Of a stretch of 64,000 nt of DNA, positions 50,821 to 61,825 are shown in pieces. A program made the position numbers and the translations under genes. This DNA is from Candidatus Thiodiazotropha endolucinida (GTDB lineage Bacteria > Pseudomonadota > Gammaproteobacteria > Chromatiales > Chromatiaceae): NCBI RefSeq assembly GCF_001715975.1, contig NZ_MARB01000002.1, forward strand, positions 62,001-126,000. The letters run 5' to 3'. Positions within the stretch are counted from its first letter, which is position 1, and every line of letters begins with the position of its first letter. The notes under the pieces were generated by a model. That model did no database searches. It saw only the letters and a list, made by a program, of their open reading frames with translations, and had not been told where the DNA came from.

Positions 50821-51291
50821 ATGAACATCAATCTGACGCTTATAGGTCAGCTGCTCGCTTTTGCGGTGTTCGTGTGGTTCACGATGAAGTATATCTGGAC
50901 CCCGATCATGGGTGCGCTGGAGACCCGCAAAAAAGAGATAGCCGATGGCCTGGTCGCCGCCGAGCGCGGGCAGCACGAACAGGAGCTTGCGAAAGAGCGG
51001 GCCAAGGATGTTCTGCACGAAGCCAAATCGCAGGCAGCTGAGATCGTGGCTCAGGCGCAGAAACGGGCAGCTGAAATTGTCGATGAGTCAAAGGACACCG
51101 CACGCACAGAAGGCGAGCGTATCCTGACCGCTGCGCAGGCAGAGATCGAGCAGGAGTCGAACCGCGCTCGTGAGCACCTGCGTGAAAAGATCGGCGAACT
51201 GGCCGTGGCCGGTGCTGAGAAGATCCTTAGAAAGGAGATCAACGCAACGGCGCACAAAGATATCGTCAACGAGCTGGCACAAGAGATTTAA
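50821..51291 (+). CDS. atpF: ATP synthase F0 subunit b
   Basis: Peripheral stalk subunit. 156 residues: an N-terminal membrane helix (NLTLIGQLLAFAVFVWFTMKYIW) and a long amphipathic coiled-coil (~40-150) rich in Glu, Ala, Lys and Gln. Starts 55 bases after atpE. A usual single-copy b subunit. Confidence 0.97.
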   Translation: MNINLTLIGQLLAFAVFVWFTMKYIWTPIMGALETRKKEIADGLVAAERGQHEQELAKERAKDVLHEAKSQAAEIVAQAQKRAAEIVDESKDTARTEGERILTAAQAEIEQESNRAREHLREKIGELAVAGAEKILRKEINATAHKDIVNELAQEI

Positions 51292-51300
51292 GGCGGAATC

Positions 51301-51840
51301 ATGGCAGGTGAAGCAACCACTATTGCCCGTCCCTACGCCGAAGCGGTGTTTGCGCGCGCAGAAGAGAGCGGTAAGCTCGACGTCTGGTCCGACATGCTGA
51401 GCTTTCTCACCACGGTGGTGGAGAGCCAGGAGATGGCCCCGATCGTCGGTAATCCGCTGATCGAGCAGGACGCCCTGGTGTCACTGCTGCTGGAGATCGC
51501 GGGCGATAATGTCGACGAAGAGGGCGGCAATCTGATCAAGGTGTTGGTCGAGAACGGCCGACTCAATGTGCTGCCGGAGATCGACGCGCTCTTTGAAGAG
51601 CTGAAAGCGGACAAAGAGCGTGTCAGCAAGGTACATGTCACCTCTGCCTTCGCCCTCGATGCGGCGCAGGAAAAACTCATTGCCGAAGCCTTAAAGGCCA
51701 AGTTGGGACGCAACGTCACCATCACCAGTGAAAAAGACCCCGAGCTGATCGGCGGTATTCACATCCGTGCGGGCGACATGGTTATCGACGGCTCAGTCCG
51801 TGGACAACTGCAGCAACTGGCGAACGAATTGGGAATCTAA
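51301..51840 (+). CDS. atpH: ATP synthase F1 subunit delta
   Basis: Subunit joining the b stalk to the alpha3beta3 head. 179 residues with the N-terminal helical domain [18 protein letters not shown] and the C-terminal [28 protein letters not shown]. Nine bases after atpF. Confidence 0.96.
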   Translation: MAGEATTIARPYAEAVFARAEESGKLDVWSDMLSFLTTVVESQEMAPIVGNPLIEQDALVSLLLEIAGDNVDEEGGNLIKVLVENGRLNVLPEIDALFEELKADKERVSKVHVTSAFALDAAQEKLIAEALKAKLGRNVTITSEKDPELIGGIHIRAGDMVIDGSVRGQLQQLANELGI

Positions 51841-51853
51841 GCGAGAAGCCATC

Positions 51854-53395
51854 ATGCAACTCAATCCATCCGAGATCAGTGACCTGATCAAAAGCAAGAT
51901 CGAAAAATTCGATCTCAAGACCGAGGCCCGAAACGAGGGTACGATCATCAGTCTGACCGACGGCATTGCCCGAATCCACGGTCTCGAGGACGCCATGTCC
52001 TACGAGATGCTGGAGTTTCCGGGGAATACCTACGGTCTGGCACTCAACCTGGAACGCGATTCAGTCGGCGCCGTGGTTTTGGGTGACTACAAGCACCTGA
52101 GTGAAGGCGACGCCGTTCAGTGTACCGGCCGCGTACTCGAGGTGCCCGTGGGCGAGGCCCTGCTGGGCCGTGTGGTCGACTCGCTGGGCAACCCCCTGGA
52201 CGGCAAGGGCGACATCGCTGCCGATGAGACCTCTCCCATCGAGAAAGTCGCGCCGGGCGTTATCGAGCGTAAGTCGGTTGACCAACCGGTGCAGACCGGC
52301 CTCAAAGCGATCGACGCCATGGTGCCGATCGGCCGTGGCCAGCGTGAGCTGATCATCGGTGACCGTCAGACCGGTAAGTCGGCTGTGGCGGTCGACACCA
52401 TCATCAATCAGAAAGGCACCGGCATCAAATGTATCTACGTCGCCGTCGGCCAGAAGAATTCCACCATCGCCCAGGTGGTGCGCAAGCTCGAAGAGCACGG
52501 CGCCATGGAGCACACCATCATCGTGGCGGCGCCCGCGGCGGATTCCGCGGCCATGCAGTTCCTCGCCCCCTACTCCGGCTGTACCATGGGCGAGTACTTC
52601 CGCGACAAGGGTGAAGATGCGCTGATCATCTACGACGATCTGACCAAGCAGGCCTGGGCCTATCGTCAGGTCTCTCTGTTGTTGCGTCGTCCGCCAGGCC
52701 GTGAAGCCTATCCCGGTGACGTCTTCTACCTCCACTCCCGTCTGCTGGAGCGCGCCGCGCGCGTCAACGCCGACTATGTGGAGAAGATGACTGATGGCAA
52801 GGTAAAAGGCCAGACCGGTTCACTGACCGCCCTACCGATCATCGAGACCCAGGCGGGTGACGTGTCGGCCTTCGTACCGACCAACGTGATCTCGATCACC
52901 GACGGTCAGATCTTCCTCGAGGCGGATCTGTTCAACGCCGGTATCCGCCCGGCCATCAACGCCGGCCTGTCGGTTTCCCGTGTGGGTGGTGCCGCGCAGA
53001 CCAAGATCATCAAGAAGCTGGGCGGCGGTGTGCGTCTGGCCCTGGCCCAGTATCGTGAGTTGGCGGCCTTCTCCCAGTTCGCTTCCGATCTGGACGAGGC
53101 GACCCGCAAACAGCTGGAGCGCGGTGAACGCGTCACCGAACTGATGAAGCAGGCCCAGTATTCACCGCTCTCCATCGCCGGCATGGCCGTCTCGCTGTTT
53201 GCCGCCAATGAGGGTTATCTTGACGATGTGGATGCCAGCAAAGTGGTTGACTTCGAGGCCTCGTTGAACGGCTACATGAAGAGCAGTCAGAAGGAGCTGA
53301 TGGACAGGATGAACGAGACCGGTGACTACAACACCGAGATCGAGCAGGCGCTGCACGATGCGTTGAAGGACTTCAAGGCCAACCATACCTGGTAA
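51854..53395 (+). CDS. atpA: ATP synthase F1 subunit alpha
   Basis: Non-catalytic nucleotide-binding subunit of F1. 513 residues, starting [20 protein letters not shown]-loop [15 protein letters not shown] (~169), the ATPase signature region [10 protein letters not shown], and [21 protein letters not shown] toward the C-terminus. An ATG at 51854 with GCGAGAAG before it is chosen; the frame is open further into atpH. Codon use is strongly biased, typical of this highly expressed operon. Confidence 0.98.
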   Translation: MQLNPSEISDLIKSKIEKFDLKTEARNEGTIISLTDGIARIHGLEDAMSYEMLEFPGNTYGLALNLERDSVGAVVLGDYKHLSEGDAVQCTGRVLEVPVGEALLGRVVDSLGNPLDGKGDIAADETSPIEKVAPGVIERKSVDQPVQTGLKAIDAMVPIGRGQRELIIGDRQTGKSAVAVDTIINQKGTGIKCIYVAVGQKNSTIAQVVRKLEEHGAMEHTIIVAAPAADSAAMQFLAPYSGCTMGEYFRDKGEDALIIYDDLTKQAWAYRQVSLLLRRPPGREAYPGDVFYLHSRLLERAARVNADYVEKMTDGKVKGQTGSLTALPIIETQAGDVSAFVPTNVISITDGQIFLEADLFNAGIRPAINAGLSVSRVGGAAQTKIIKKLGGGVRLALAQYRELAAFSQFASDLDEATRKQLERGERVTELMKQAQYSPLSIAGMAVSLFAANEGYLDDVDASKVVDFEASLNGYMKSSQKELMDRMNETGDYNTEIEQALHDALKDFKANHTW

Positions 53396-53429
53396 GCCGA
53401 GTACGTAACACGAGATAAGGTTCAGAGTT

Positions 53430-54290
53430 ATGGCAGGCGCAAAAGAGATACGCACACAGATTGCCAGTATCAAGAATACGAGCAAGATCACCAAGGCGAT
53501 GGAGATGGTGGCGGCCTCGAAGATGCGTAAGGCGCAGAACCGGATGGCGGCCACGCGGCCCTATGCGGAGAAGATGCGCAACGTCATCGGGCATCTGTTT
53601 CACGCGCATCCCGAGTATAAGCACACCTTCATGATCGAGCGTGAAGTGAAACGGGTTGGGTATATCATCGTCTCCTCCGATCGAGGGCTTTGCGGTGGTT
53701 TGAACAATAATCTGTTTCGCAAGCTGGTTAAGGATATGCGGGTCCATAGGGACAGCGGTACAGAGGTCGATTTCTGTACTATCGGCAACAAGGCGCTGGG
53801 ATTTTTCGGCCGTTTCGGCGGTAATGTGGTCAGTCAGGCGACCCACCTGGGGGACACACCCCACATCGAGGACCTGATCGGTACGGTGAAGGTGATGCTG
53901 GATGCCTATGCCGAGGGCAAGATCGATCGTATCTATATCGCCTACAACCACTTCGTCAACACCATGACCCAGAGTCCGACTGTCGAACAGCTGGTGCCGA
54001 TTGCCTCCACCATGGAGGAAGAGTTGAGGCACCACTGGGACTACATCTACGAACCGGATTCGAAAGATGTGCTCGACAACCTGCTGAGCCGTTATGTGGA
54101 ATCCCTGGTTTACCAGTCCGTGGTGGAAAACGGCGCCAGTGAGCAGTCTGCACGAATGGTGGCGATGAAGGCGGCCTCGGACAATGCGGGTGATCTGATC
54201 GATGAGCTGCAGCTGATCTACAACAAGGCGCGCCAGGCCGCGATTACCCAGGAGATCTCGGAGATCGTCGGCGGTGCGGCGGCTGTCTGA
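53430..54290 (+). CDS. atpG: ATP synthase F1 subunit gamma
   Basis: Central rotating shaft, 286 residues. Conserved N-terminal [24 protein letters not shown], the [15 protein letters not shown] segment and the C-terminal [43 protein letters not shown] are intact. Confidence 0.98.
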   Translation: MAGAKEIRTQIASIKNTSKITKAMEMVAASKMRKAQNRMAATRPYAEKMRNVIGHLFHAHPEYKHTFMIEREVKRVGYIIVSSDRGLCGGLNNNLFRKLVKDMRVHRDSGTEVDFCTIGNKALGFFGRFGGNVVSQATHLGDTPHIEDLIGTVKVMLDAYAEGKIDRIYIAYNHFVNTMTQSPTVEQLVPIASTMEEELRHHWDYIYEPDSKDVLDNLLSRYVESLVYQSVVENGASEQSARMVAMKAASDNAGDLIDELQLIYNKARQAAITQEISEIVGGAAAV

Positions 54291-54293
54291 TGA

Positions 54294-55736
<1,443 letters not shown>

Positions 55737-55755
55737 TCGGCTGGGAGTAGAATAG

Positions 55756-56184
55756 ATGGCCATGACAATCCATGTGGACATCGTCAGCGCCGAGGGCGAG
55801 ATCTTCAGCGGTCTCGCTGAGATGGTATACGCCCCTGCGATAATGGGTGAGGTGGGAATCGCTCCCCGCCACACGCCGCTGGTGACTCAACTGAAACCAG
55901 GTGAGATCCGGGTCGACACCGGGAATAATCAGGAGATGCAGCACTTTTATGTCTCCGGCGGGATTCTCGAGGTTCAGCCCCATGTGGTTACCGTACTCGC
56001 CGATACGGCGATTCGCGCCACAGACCTGGACGAGGCGGCCGCCCAGGAGGCCAAGCGCCGTGCTGAAGATGCCATGGCGAACCGAACCTCCGAGTTCGAA
56101 TACGCCAAGGCACAGGCTGAACTGGTGGAGGCAGCGGCACAGTTGCGAGCCATCGAACGTATCCGCAAGGGTAAGGGCGCCTGA
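55756..56184 (+). CDS. atpC: ATP synthase F1 subunit epsilon
   Basis: Regulatory subunit of the central stalk, 142 residues. N-terminal beta sandwich with [20 protein letters not shown] and [23 protein letters not shown]-terminal two-helix hairpin ([10 protein letters not shown]...[11 protein letters not shown]). Last gene of the operon; a perfect hairpin follows. Confidence 0.97.
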   Translation: MAMTIHVDIVSAEGEIFSGLAEMVYAPAIMGEVGIAPRHTPLVTQLKPGEIRVDTGNNQEMQHFYVSGGILEVQPHVVTVLADTAIRATDLDEAAAQEAKRRAEDAMANRTSEFEYAKAQAELVEAAAQLRAIERIRKGKGA

Positions 56185-56203
56185 TAATCCCATCCTAATA
56201 ACA

Positions 56204-56223
56204 GGGCCTGACTTATCAGGCCC
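56204..56223 (+). terminator. hairpin at the end of the atp operon
   Basis: GGGCCTGA-CTTA-TCAGGCCC, a perfect eight-base stem beginning 20 bases after atpC. No T run follows (CACGCC). Same GGGCCTG core as the hairpins at 12387 and 38894. Confidence 0.55.
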
Positions 56224-56237
56224 CACGCCACGCCGCT

Positions 56238-56726
56238 ATGTCAAAAGATATTATCCAGAACGGAAAATTCGTCTCCCTTACTTACTCTATTGCCGACCCG
56301 GATGGCAATACCCTGGAACAGAGCGATCTTCCGGTCAGCTATATCCATGGCGGTGAAACCGAACTGATTGGCGGTATGGATCGCGCGGTGGCCGGTAAGT
56401 GCCAGGGTGATGAAGTCACTCTTACCATCCCCTCCAGTGATGCCTTCGGTGAGTATGATCCGGACCTGACCTTCACCGACGAAATCGATAATGTGCCCCC
56501 GCAATTTCGTCAGATGGGTGCAGAAGTACAGATGCAGAATGAGGCCGGCGAGGTAAAGAGTTTCTACGTCACCAAGATCGAGGATGGTAAGTTGACGGTC
56601 GACGGCAACCACCCTCTCGCAGGCAAGACACTGGTGGTTAAGGTCAAGATTCTCGAGGTTAGGGACGCGACCAAGGAAGATGCCATGTCAGTGGGTATGC
56701 CGGGCCAATCCCATACACTGAATTGA
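56238..56726 (+). CDS. FKBP-type peptidyl-prolyl isomerase (SlyD-like)
   Basis: A 162-residue cytoplasmic prolyl isomerase with the SlyD layout: FKBP strand start GKFVSLTYSIADPDGNTLEQSD, YIHGGETELIGGMDRAV, then the inserted IF chaperone domain (VPPQFRQMGAEVQMQNEAGEVKSFYVTKIEDGKLTVDGNHPLAGKTLVVKVKILEVR). It lacks the His/Cys-rich C-terminal metal-binding tail of E. coli SlyD. It folds proteins and may help nickel enzymes; that role is not indicated here. It starts 54 bases after atpC beyond a hairpin. Confidence 0.93.
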   Translation: MSKDIIQNGKFVSLTYSIADPDGNTLEQSDLPVSYIHGGETELIGGMDRAVAGKCQGDEVTLTIPSSDAFGEYDPDLTFTDEIDNVPPQFRQMGAEVQMQNEAGEVKSFYVTKIEDGKLTVDGNHPLAGKTLVVKVKILEVRDATKEDAMSVGMPGQSHTLN

Positions 56727-56862
56727 CACCTCTATACATTCATCTCCCCGCAAGCGTTAAAAGCCTACTCTGATCTGGCGTGTGATTTTTTTACCTGGAA
56801 GCTGGTACTGCCGAATGGTATTAAGCTATCCTCGGGATTGGTTACAGCATTGAGGTGAATTG

Positions 56863-58233
56863 ATGGATCTGGGGGCACTTATTTTGGCTGCGGGTGAAGG
56901 TACGCGAATGCGTTCCAGGCTTCCCAAGGTTCTGCACCAGTTGGCCGGCAAGGCGCTGCTCGGTCATGTGATCGATACGGCACGCTCGGTCAATCCTGAT
57001 GAGATCACCATTGTCTATGGCCACGGGGGTGAGTTGGTGCCTACTCAGCTCTCCGCTCCTGATCTGACATGGGTGGAACAGACCGAGCGCCTCGGTACCG
57101 GCCATGCGGTGATGCAGGCCCTGCCTTCTCTGCGAAAAGTCGACCAGGTGCTGATTCTGTATGGCGATGTACCCTTGATCAGCAGTTCGACACTGACCGG
57201 TCTGCTGAGTTGCTTGAGACTGAGCAACCTGGCGCTGCTAACGGTCGATCTACCCGATCCCGCTGGATATGGACGTATCGTGCGTGACGGTATGGACCGG
57301 ATTATCCGCATCGTCGAACAGAAAGACGCCAGCCAGCGTGAGCAGGAGATCACCGAGATCAATACGGGTATCCTGGCGGTAAAACGGGAGAGACTCGAGA
57401 AGTGGCTTGCTCGACTCGATAATAACAATGCGCAAAAAGAGTACTATCTGACCGATATCATCGCCATGGCGGTAGAGGACGGGGTCAATATCCAGGCGGT
57501 CCACCCGGACAGTGAAGAGGAGGTCATGGGGGTCAATGACCGCAAACAACTGGCCTATCTCGAACGTTACCACCAGCGCCAGCTGGCTGAGGGCTTGATG
57601 CACAACGGCGCTACCCTGGCGGATCCCTCGCGCATCGACATTCGCGGCCACCTGACCACCGGACAGGATGTTTTCCTCGATTGTAATGTCATCATCGAGG
57701 GTAACGTCAGCCTCGCGGACGGGGTCAGGGTCGGTCCGAATGTGGTGCTTAAAGATTGTTCAATCTGCGAAGGGACAGAGATCTTTGCCAACAGTGTATT
57801 GGAAGCCGCCGAGATCGGCAGCGAATGCCGCATTGGTCCCTTTGCCCGGATTCGGCCGGAGAGCCGTCTGGCCGATCATGTCCATATCGGTAATTTCGTC
57901 GAGTTAAAGAAGAGCCAGGTGGCAGACGGAAGTAAAATAAACCACCTCAGCTACGTCGGTGACAGCGAGGTCGGTGAACAGGTCAATATCGGCGCCGGCA
58001 CCATCACCTGCAATTACGATGGCGCCAACAAACACAGAACGGTCATCGGTGATCGCGCCTTCATCGGTTCGGACACCCAGTTGATCGCGCCGGTGATAGT
58101 CGGAGAGGGTGCGACCATCGGCGCCGGTTCAACCATCAGTAAAGACGCACCATCGGAAAAGCTGACCCTGACACGGGCAAAACAGATCAGCATCGATGGC
58201 TGGCAGAGACCGGTCAAGAAGCCGAAAGCGTAA
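56863..58233 (+). CDS. glmU: bifunctional UDP-N-acetylglucosamine pyrophosphorylase / glucosamine-1-phosphate acetyltransferase
   Basis: Makes UDP-GlcNAc from GlcN-1-P in two steps. 456 residues. N-terminal pyrophosphorylase with ILAAGEGTRMRSRLPKVLHQLAGK (~8-31) and YGDVPLI; C-terminal left-handed beta-helix of hexapeptide repeats with IGPFARIRPE, INHLSYVGDSEVGEQVNIGAGTITCNYDG and KTVIGDR-like repeats. The ATG at 56863 has GAGGTG five bases upstream; TTG at 56860 is not needed. glmS follows after 20 bases. Confidence 0.97.
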   Translation: MDLGALILAAGEGTRMRSRLPKVLHQLAGKALLGHVIDTARSVNPDEITIVYGHGGELVPTQLSAPDLTWVEQTERLGTGHAVMQALPSLRKVDQVLILYGDVPLISSSTLTGLLSCLRLSNLALLTVDLPDPAGYGRIVRDGMDRIIRIVEQKDASQREQEITEINTGILAVKRERLEKWLARLDNNNAQKEYYLTDIIAMAVEDGVNIQAVHPDSEEEVMGVNDRKQLAYLERYHQRQLAEGLMHNGATLADPSRIDIRGHLTTGQDVFLDCNVIIEGNVSLADGVRVGPNVVLKDCSICEGTEIFANSVLEAAEIGSECRIGPFARIRPESRLADHVHIGNFVELKKSQVADGSKINHLSYVGDSEVGEQVNIGAGTITCNYDGANKHRTVIGDRAFIGSDTQLIAPVIVGEGATIGAGSTISKDAPSEKLTLTRAKQISIDGWQRPVKKPKA

Positions 58234-58253
58234 CATCCAGGGGGAGTTAGAGC

Positions 58254-60080
58254 ATGTGTGGCATTGTCGGTGGAATCGCACAACGGGATGTTGTTCCCAT
58301 CCTGATGGAGGGACTTAAACGCCTGGAGTATAGGGGTTATGACTCGGCCGGGGTTGCGGTACTGGATGAGCGTCAACACATTCAGCGGATTCGTTCGGTA
58401 GGCAAGGTCGCCGCGCTCAAGGACCTGATCGATGGGGCCGCACTTTCGAGCAGTCTGGGTATTGCTCATACCCGTTGGGCTACACACGGTATGCCGGCGG
58501 AGCGCAACGCACATCCTCATATGAGCGGCGAGCGGGTGGCGATCGTACACAACGGTATCATCGAAAACTATGCCGATCTGCGTCAGGACTTGAGCGCCAA
58601 GGGGTTTACTTTCACCTCTGAGACAGATACCGAGGTCATTGCCCATCTGCTGGCGGATGTGCTGGCATCGGAACCCGATTTCATCAAAGCCATACGAAAG
58701 GCGAGCAGTAAACTGGTCGGCGCCTATGCGCTGGCTGTTGTCAGTCCGGATGATCCCGATCAGATGGTGGTCATCAGGGCCGGCAGTCCTTTGGTCATCG
58801 GGCTTGGCGTGGGAGAGAACTTTATCGCTTCGGATGTGTTTGCCCTGTTGCCGGTAACACAACGTTTTATCTTCCTGGATGAGGGCGACCTTGCTCATGT
58901 CTCGAGGGATGAGGTGAGGATCTTCGATGACCAGGGTCGGCAGGTGGAGCGTGAGGTCCGCACCTCGCGGGTTTCCGCATCGAGCGCGGAAAAGGGACCC
59001 TACCGGCACTATATGCTGAAAGAGATCTTCGAACAGCCCGCAGTGATCGCTGAGACACTGGAGGGACGGATTCATAAGGGCAAACTGCTCGAAGATTCAT
59101 TCGGTTTCGAAGCGAAACAACTCTTGGACAAGACTCAAAACGTACATATCATTGCCTGTGGCACCAGTTACCACGCCGGCCTGGTTGCACGCTATTGGCT
59201 GGAAGAGGTTGGCATTCACTGCAGCGTCGAGGTGGCGAGCGAGTTTCGCTATCGACAGGTGGTGGTGCCCGAGAACACCCTGTTCGTTACGATCTCCCAG
59301 TCGGGCGAGACCGCGGATACCTTGGCCGCACTGCGTGGCGCCGAGACCCAGGGCTACCTGGGAAGCCTGACCATCTGCAACGTACCCGAGAGCTCGCTGG
59401 TGCGTGAATCCAATGTGGCCCTGATGACCCGGGCAGGCCCTGAGATCGGCGTGGCATCCACCAAGGCCTTCAGCACCCAGCTGGTGGCTCTGAGATTGTT
59501 GGTACTCGCCCTGGCCAAGCGCCGCGGCATGAGCACCGAGAGAGAGCGTGAGCTGGTAGAGGAACTGCATGCACTGCCACGCCAGGTTGAAGTGATCCTG
59601 GAGCTGAACGATGCCATCAAAGAGATGGCGAATGCCTTTGCGGAAAAGAACCACGCCCTGTTTCTCGGCAGAGGCAGCTTCTACCCGATCGCCATGGAGG
59701 GCGCGTTGAAACTGAAAGAGATCTCCTACATCCACGCCGAGGCCTACCCCGCCGGTGAACTCAAACACGGTCCCCTGGCGTTGGTCGACGCCGAGATGCC
59801 GGTGATCTGCGCGCTACCCGACGATCCTTTGTTGGAAAAGGTCATATCGAATCTGCAGGAGGTGCGTGCCCGTGGCGGTGAACTGTTCCTGTTCAGCGAT
59901 CAGAAGGTGAAGATCGGCCTAGACCGCTTCCAGAACCTGACCCTCTCCGACATCTATCCTTCCACGGCGCCGATCGTCTATACCGTTCCGTTGCAGTTGC
60001 TTTCCTATCATGTTGCGATTTTGAAGGGGACCGATGTGGATCAGCCGCGGAATTTGGCGAAATCGGTGACGGTTGAGTAG
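58254..60080 (+). CDS. glmS: glutamine-fructose-6-phosphate aminotransferase
   Basis: First committed step to UDP-GlcNAc, converting fructose-6-P and glutamine to glucosamine-6-P. 608 residues. The nucleophile is Cys2 (after Met removal) in MCGIVGGIAQRDVVPIL; RGYDSAGVAV, HTRWATHG and the two SIS sugar-isomerase domains (CGTSYHAGLVARYWLE; FLGRGSFYPIAMEGALKLKE; AEAYPAGELKHGPLALV) are complete, ending KSVTVE. It forms a pair with glmU. No glmS ribozyme or GlmZ-like structure is apparent upstream. Confidence 0.98.
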   Translation: MCGIVGGIAQRDVVPILMEGLKRLEYRGYDSAGVAVLDERQHIQRIRSVGKVAALKDLIDGAALSSSLGIAHTRWATHGMPAERNAHPHMSGERVAIVHNGIIENYADLRQDLSAKGFTFTSETDTEVIAHLLADVLASEPDFIKAIRKASSKLVGAYALAVVSPDDPDQMVVIRAGSPLVIGLGVGENFIASDVFALLPVTQRFIFLDEGDLAHVSRDEVRIFDDQGRQVEREVRTSRVSASSAEKGPYRHYMLKEIFEQPAVIAETLEGRIHKGKLLEDSFGFEAKQLLDKTQNVHIIACGTSYHAGLVARYWLEEVGIHCSVEVASEFRYRQVVVPENTLFVTISQSGETADTLAALRGAETQGYLGSLTICNVPESSLVRESNVALMTRAGPEIGVASTKAFSTQLVALRLLVLALAKRRGMSTERERELVEELHALPRQVEVILELNDAIKEMANAFAEKNHALFLGRGSFYPIAMEGALKLKEISYIHAEAYPAGELKHGPLALVDAEMPVICALPDDPLLEKVISNLQEVRARGGELFLFSDQKVKIGLDRFQNLTLSDIYPSTAPIVYTVPLQLLSYHVAILKGTDVDQPRNLAKSVTVE

Positions 60081-60400
60081 GTGATGTAGATGGATGTAAC
60101 TGTTGAACGGGAACAAAGTCCGTCACGGTAACCTGCGAGTAGCATGTTGCGGGTGACGGTTAGGTTATTTGCCTCAGGCCAGTATCTTCATCAATTGTCA
60201 TTCGACGCACGGTGTCTGCCACATCTCTATACATTGGTCCGTATTACCGCAAAGTGGAAGTCTTTATTTGACCGATTGTCTTATATAGTTTCCTATACCT
60301 AGTAGGCACCTGTTACTATGGTGAAAATGATGGATGCGAATGGAGAGGCTAACTTAGTAGACTCTCGATTCATCAAGGGATGTATTATATGGAGTATGAT
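60081..60400. other. intergenic gap after glmS
   Basis: 320 bases with no gene I can support. It holds a possible weak terminator, CCGTCAC (60120-60126) with GTGACGG (60153-60159), and otherwise AT-rich sequence leading to the lipoprotein gene. Confidence 0.5.
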
Positions 60401-61345
60401 ATGAGGACATTTCTCTTTTCTTTTTTTCTATTCTTTCTCCTTCCTGGTTGCGGCGGTGGCAGTGGCGGCGGCGCGGGTGATACTACTCCGGATATAACTA
60501 CTGTTCCCTTTAACCAGCAGGCTAAAGTCAATTTCTCATCGGTAGGAAATTATTTAGTTGCCATTCGGTTGGATATTGCCCGCACCTTGATCATAGATGT
60601 GGTTGATTTCTTTACTTATGACACACTCACCTATCAGACTGGCGATGTCGAAATTATCATAGATAACCCATGCGGAGGCTCGGTTCAGATTTCCGGTTCT
60701 CTCGATGAAGCGCTTTCGTCAGGATTCCTTACCCTAGATTTTTCGAATTACCAAGATTGTTCATCTCACTCTACATTAACTTTCACCGGCTCAATCGATC
60801 TGTCTATTTACAATACGGAAACCTATACGGGTAGCGGGAATATCACCATACCCTCTGGGTTTCTTTTTTCGACAAGTAACTTACAAATTACTTTAGGATC
60901 AGAGTCCGTAATAATGGATGGAACGATTGAATTCTATCATGATACTAGCGACCCAGAGTTCAACTGGCAGAATACCACAAAGAATTTCACCCTTTCTAAT
61001 TCAACGGGCTCAGGTACTTTTACAAATTACATCCAAAAAGATTACACGCATAAGGGGGATCTTTACTTTTCGAAATATTATTACGGATCCAGCTATTCCG
61101 GCAGAATATATGACTCTGATTTTGGTTATGTAGACGTAACAACCGTCAACGCGGTTGCCACCTGTAATAGTATGAGCGATATCTGCCCTCTGGATCCGAC
61201 AGAAGATGGAAGAATCAAGTTGAGCGGCGACTATAGTTCGGCTTTGATCCAGTTAGGCTCGGGTCTTGATACTATAAGTATGGACGCCAATGGAGATGGC
61301 TATTACGAAGAAGTCTTGGATTGTGATTACTATCGTTGCTATTAG
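60401..61345 (+). CDS. AT-rich hypothetical lipoprotein
   Basis: A 314-residue predicted lipoprotein. The signal ends in FLLPGC followed by GGGSGGGAG; a repetitive beta-strand-like, Ser/Thr/Tyr/Asp-rich body follows, with no motif I recognise. Cys residues are few (CGGSV, QDCSS, TCNSMSDICP, CDYYRCY), the last six residues being Cys-rich. It is clearly more AT-rich than the genes on either side, suggesting recent transfer or relaxed constraint. ATG at 60401 is preferred because GGAG lies six bases before it. Confidence 0.7.
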   Translation: MRTFLFSFFLFFLLPGCGGGSGGGAGDTTPDITTVPFNQQAKVNFSSVGNYLVAIRLDIARTLIIDVVDFFTYDTLTYQTGDVEIIIDNPCGGSVQISGSLDEALSSGFLTLDFSNYQDCSSHSTLTFTGSIDLSIYNTETYTGSGNITIPSGFLFSTSNLQITLGSESVIMDGTIEFYHDTSDPEFNWQNTTKNFTLSNSTGSGTFTNYIQKDYTHKGDLYFSKYYYGSSYSGRIYDSDFGYVDVTTVNAVATCNSMSDICPLDPTEDGRIKLSGDYSSALIQLGSGLDTISMDANGDGYYEEVLDCDYYRCY

Positions 61346-61825
61346 CTCTTAAAAGAAAGTAAACAATACTGTACAAACAGCTCTGTCTCGTGTAGTTAGC
61401 CACCGAAGTGGAGAGCCTTGCTGATCATTTCGATCATCTATTACACAACGCGGAATGCGAGTGTTGTGGCAGGTTATCGATAGCAGCGAAACCAAAGTGC
61501 GTATTTTGCGATGTTGAGATTTTCGATTCGTATTTTCACTTCGTCGATCAATCGGTGGATTAAGAATGTATAACCATAAGCTCCAGTGGAAATGGGGTAA
61601 AACCTGTATTGGAACTCTGAGGTGTTGATTTGCATTCATTACTGGGCCGGTAGTTGCACTGAATATTACCCCAGCCTGAGTTGAATAAGTATCTGAATAA
61701 AGTGAATCTAATTATCAATACATAGGATCTGTAATCCAATGTGAATCAATTAGTAAAGGATCAATATCATATGCTAATCAATATGCGTCACTGAATCCCG
61801 CTCAGGGACGCATATTAAATCCGGC
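61346..61825. other. intergenic gap between the lipoprotein and the M6-like gene
   Basis: 480 bases in which I see no supportable gene: an open frame on the minus strand (61349-61639) has no recognisable content. Near its right end is the hairpin at 61780-61816. Confidence 0.5.
61780..61816 (-). terminator. hairpin after the M6-like gene
   Basis: Ten-base perfect arms AATATGCGTC and GACGCATATT with an inner CTGA/TCAG stem; starts ten bases past the stop codon (61826) on the minus strand. U-rich sequence after it is weak. Confidence 0.5.

Noticed and set aside
52061-52735. A 224-codon minus-strand frame opposite atpA
   Set aside because: Same artefact as the antisense frame over atpD; no ribosome-binding site or recognisable content.
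58234-58253. A glmS ribozyme or small-RNA-controlled leader before glmS
   Set aside because: Only 20 bases separate glmU and glmS, too short for the ribozyme core, and no such structure is evident.
61349-61639. A 96-codon minus-strand frame in the 480-base gap
   Set aside because: No ribosome-binding site, no recognisable motif, and composition unlike a real protein.
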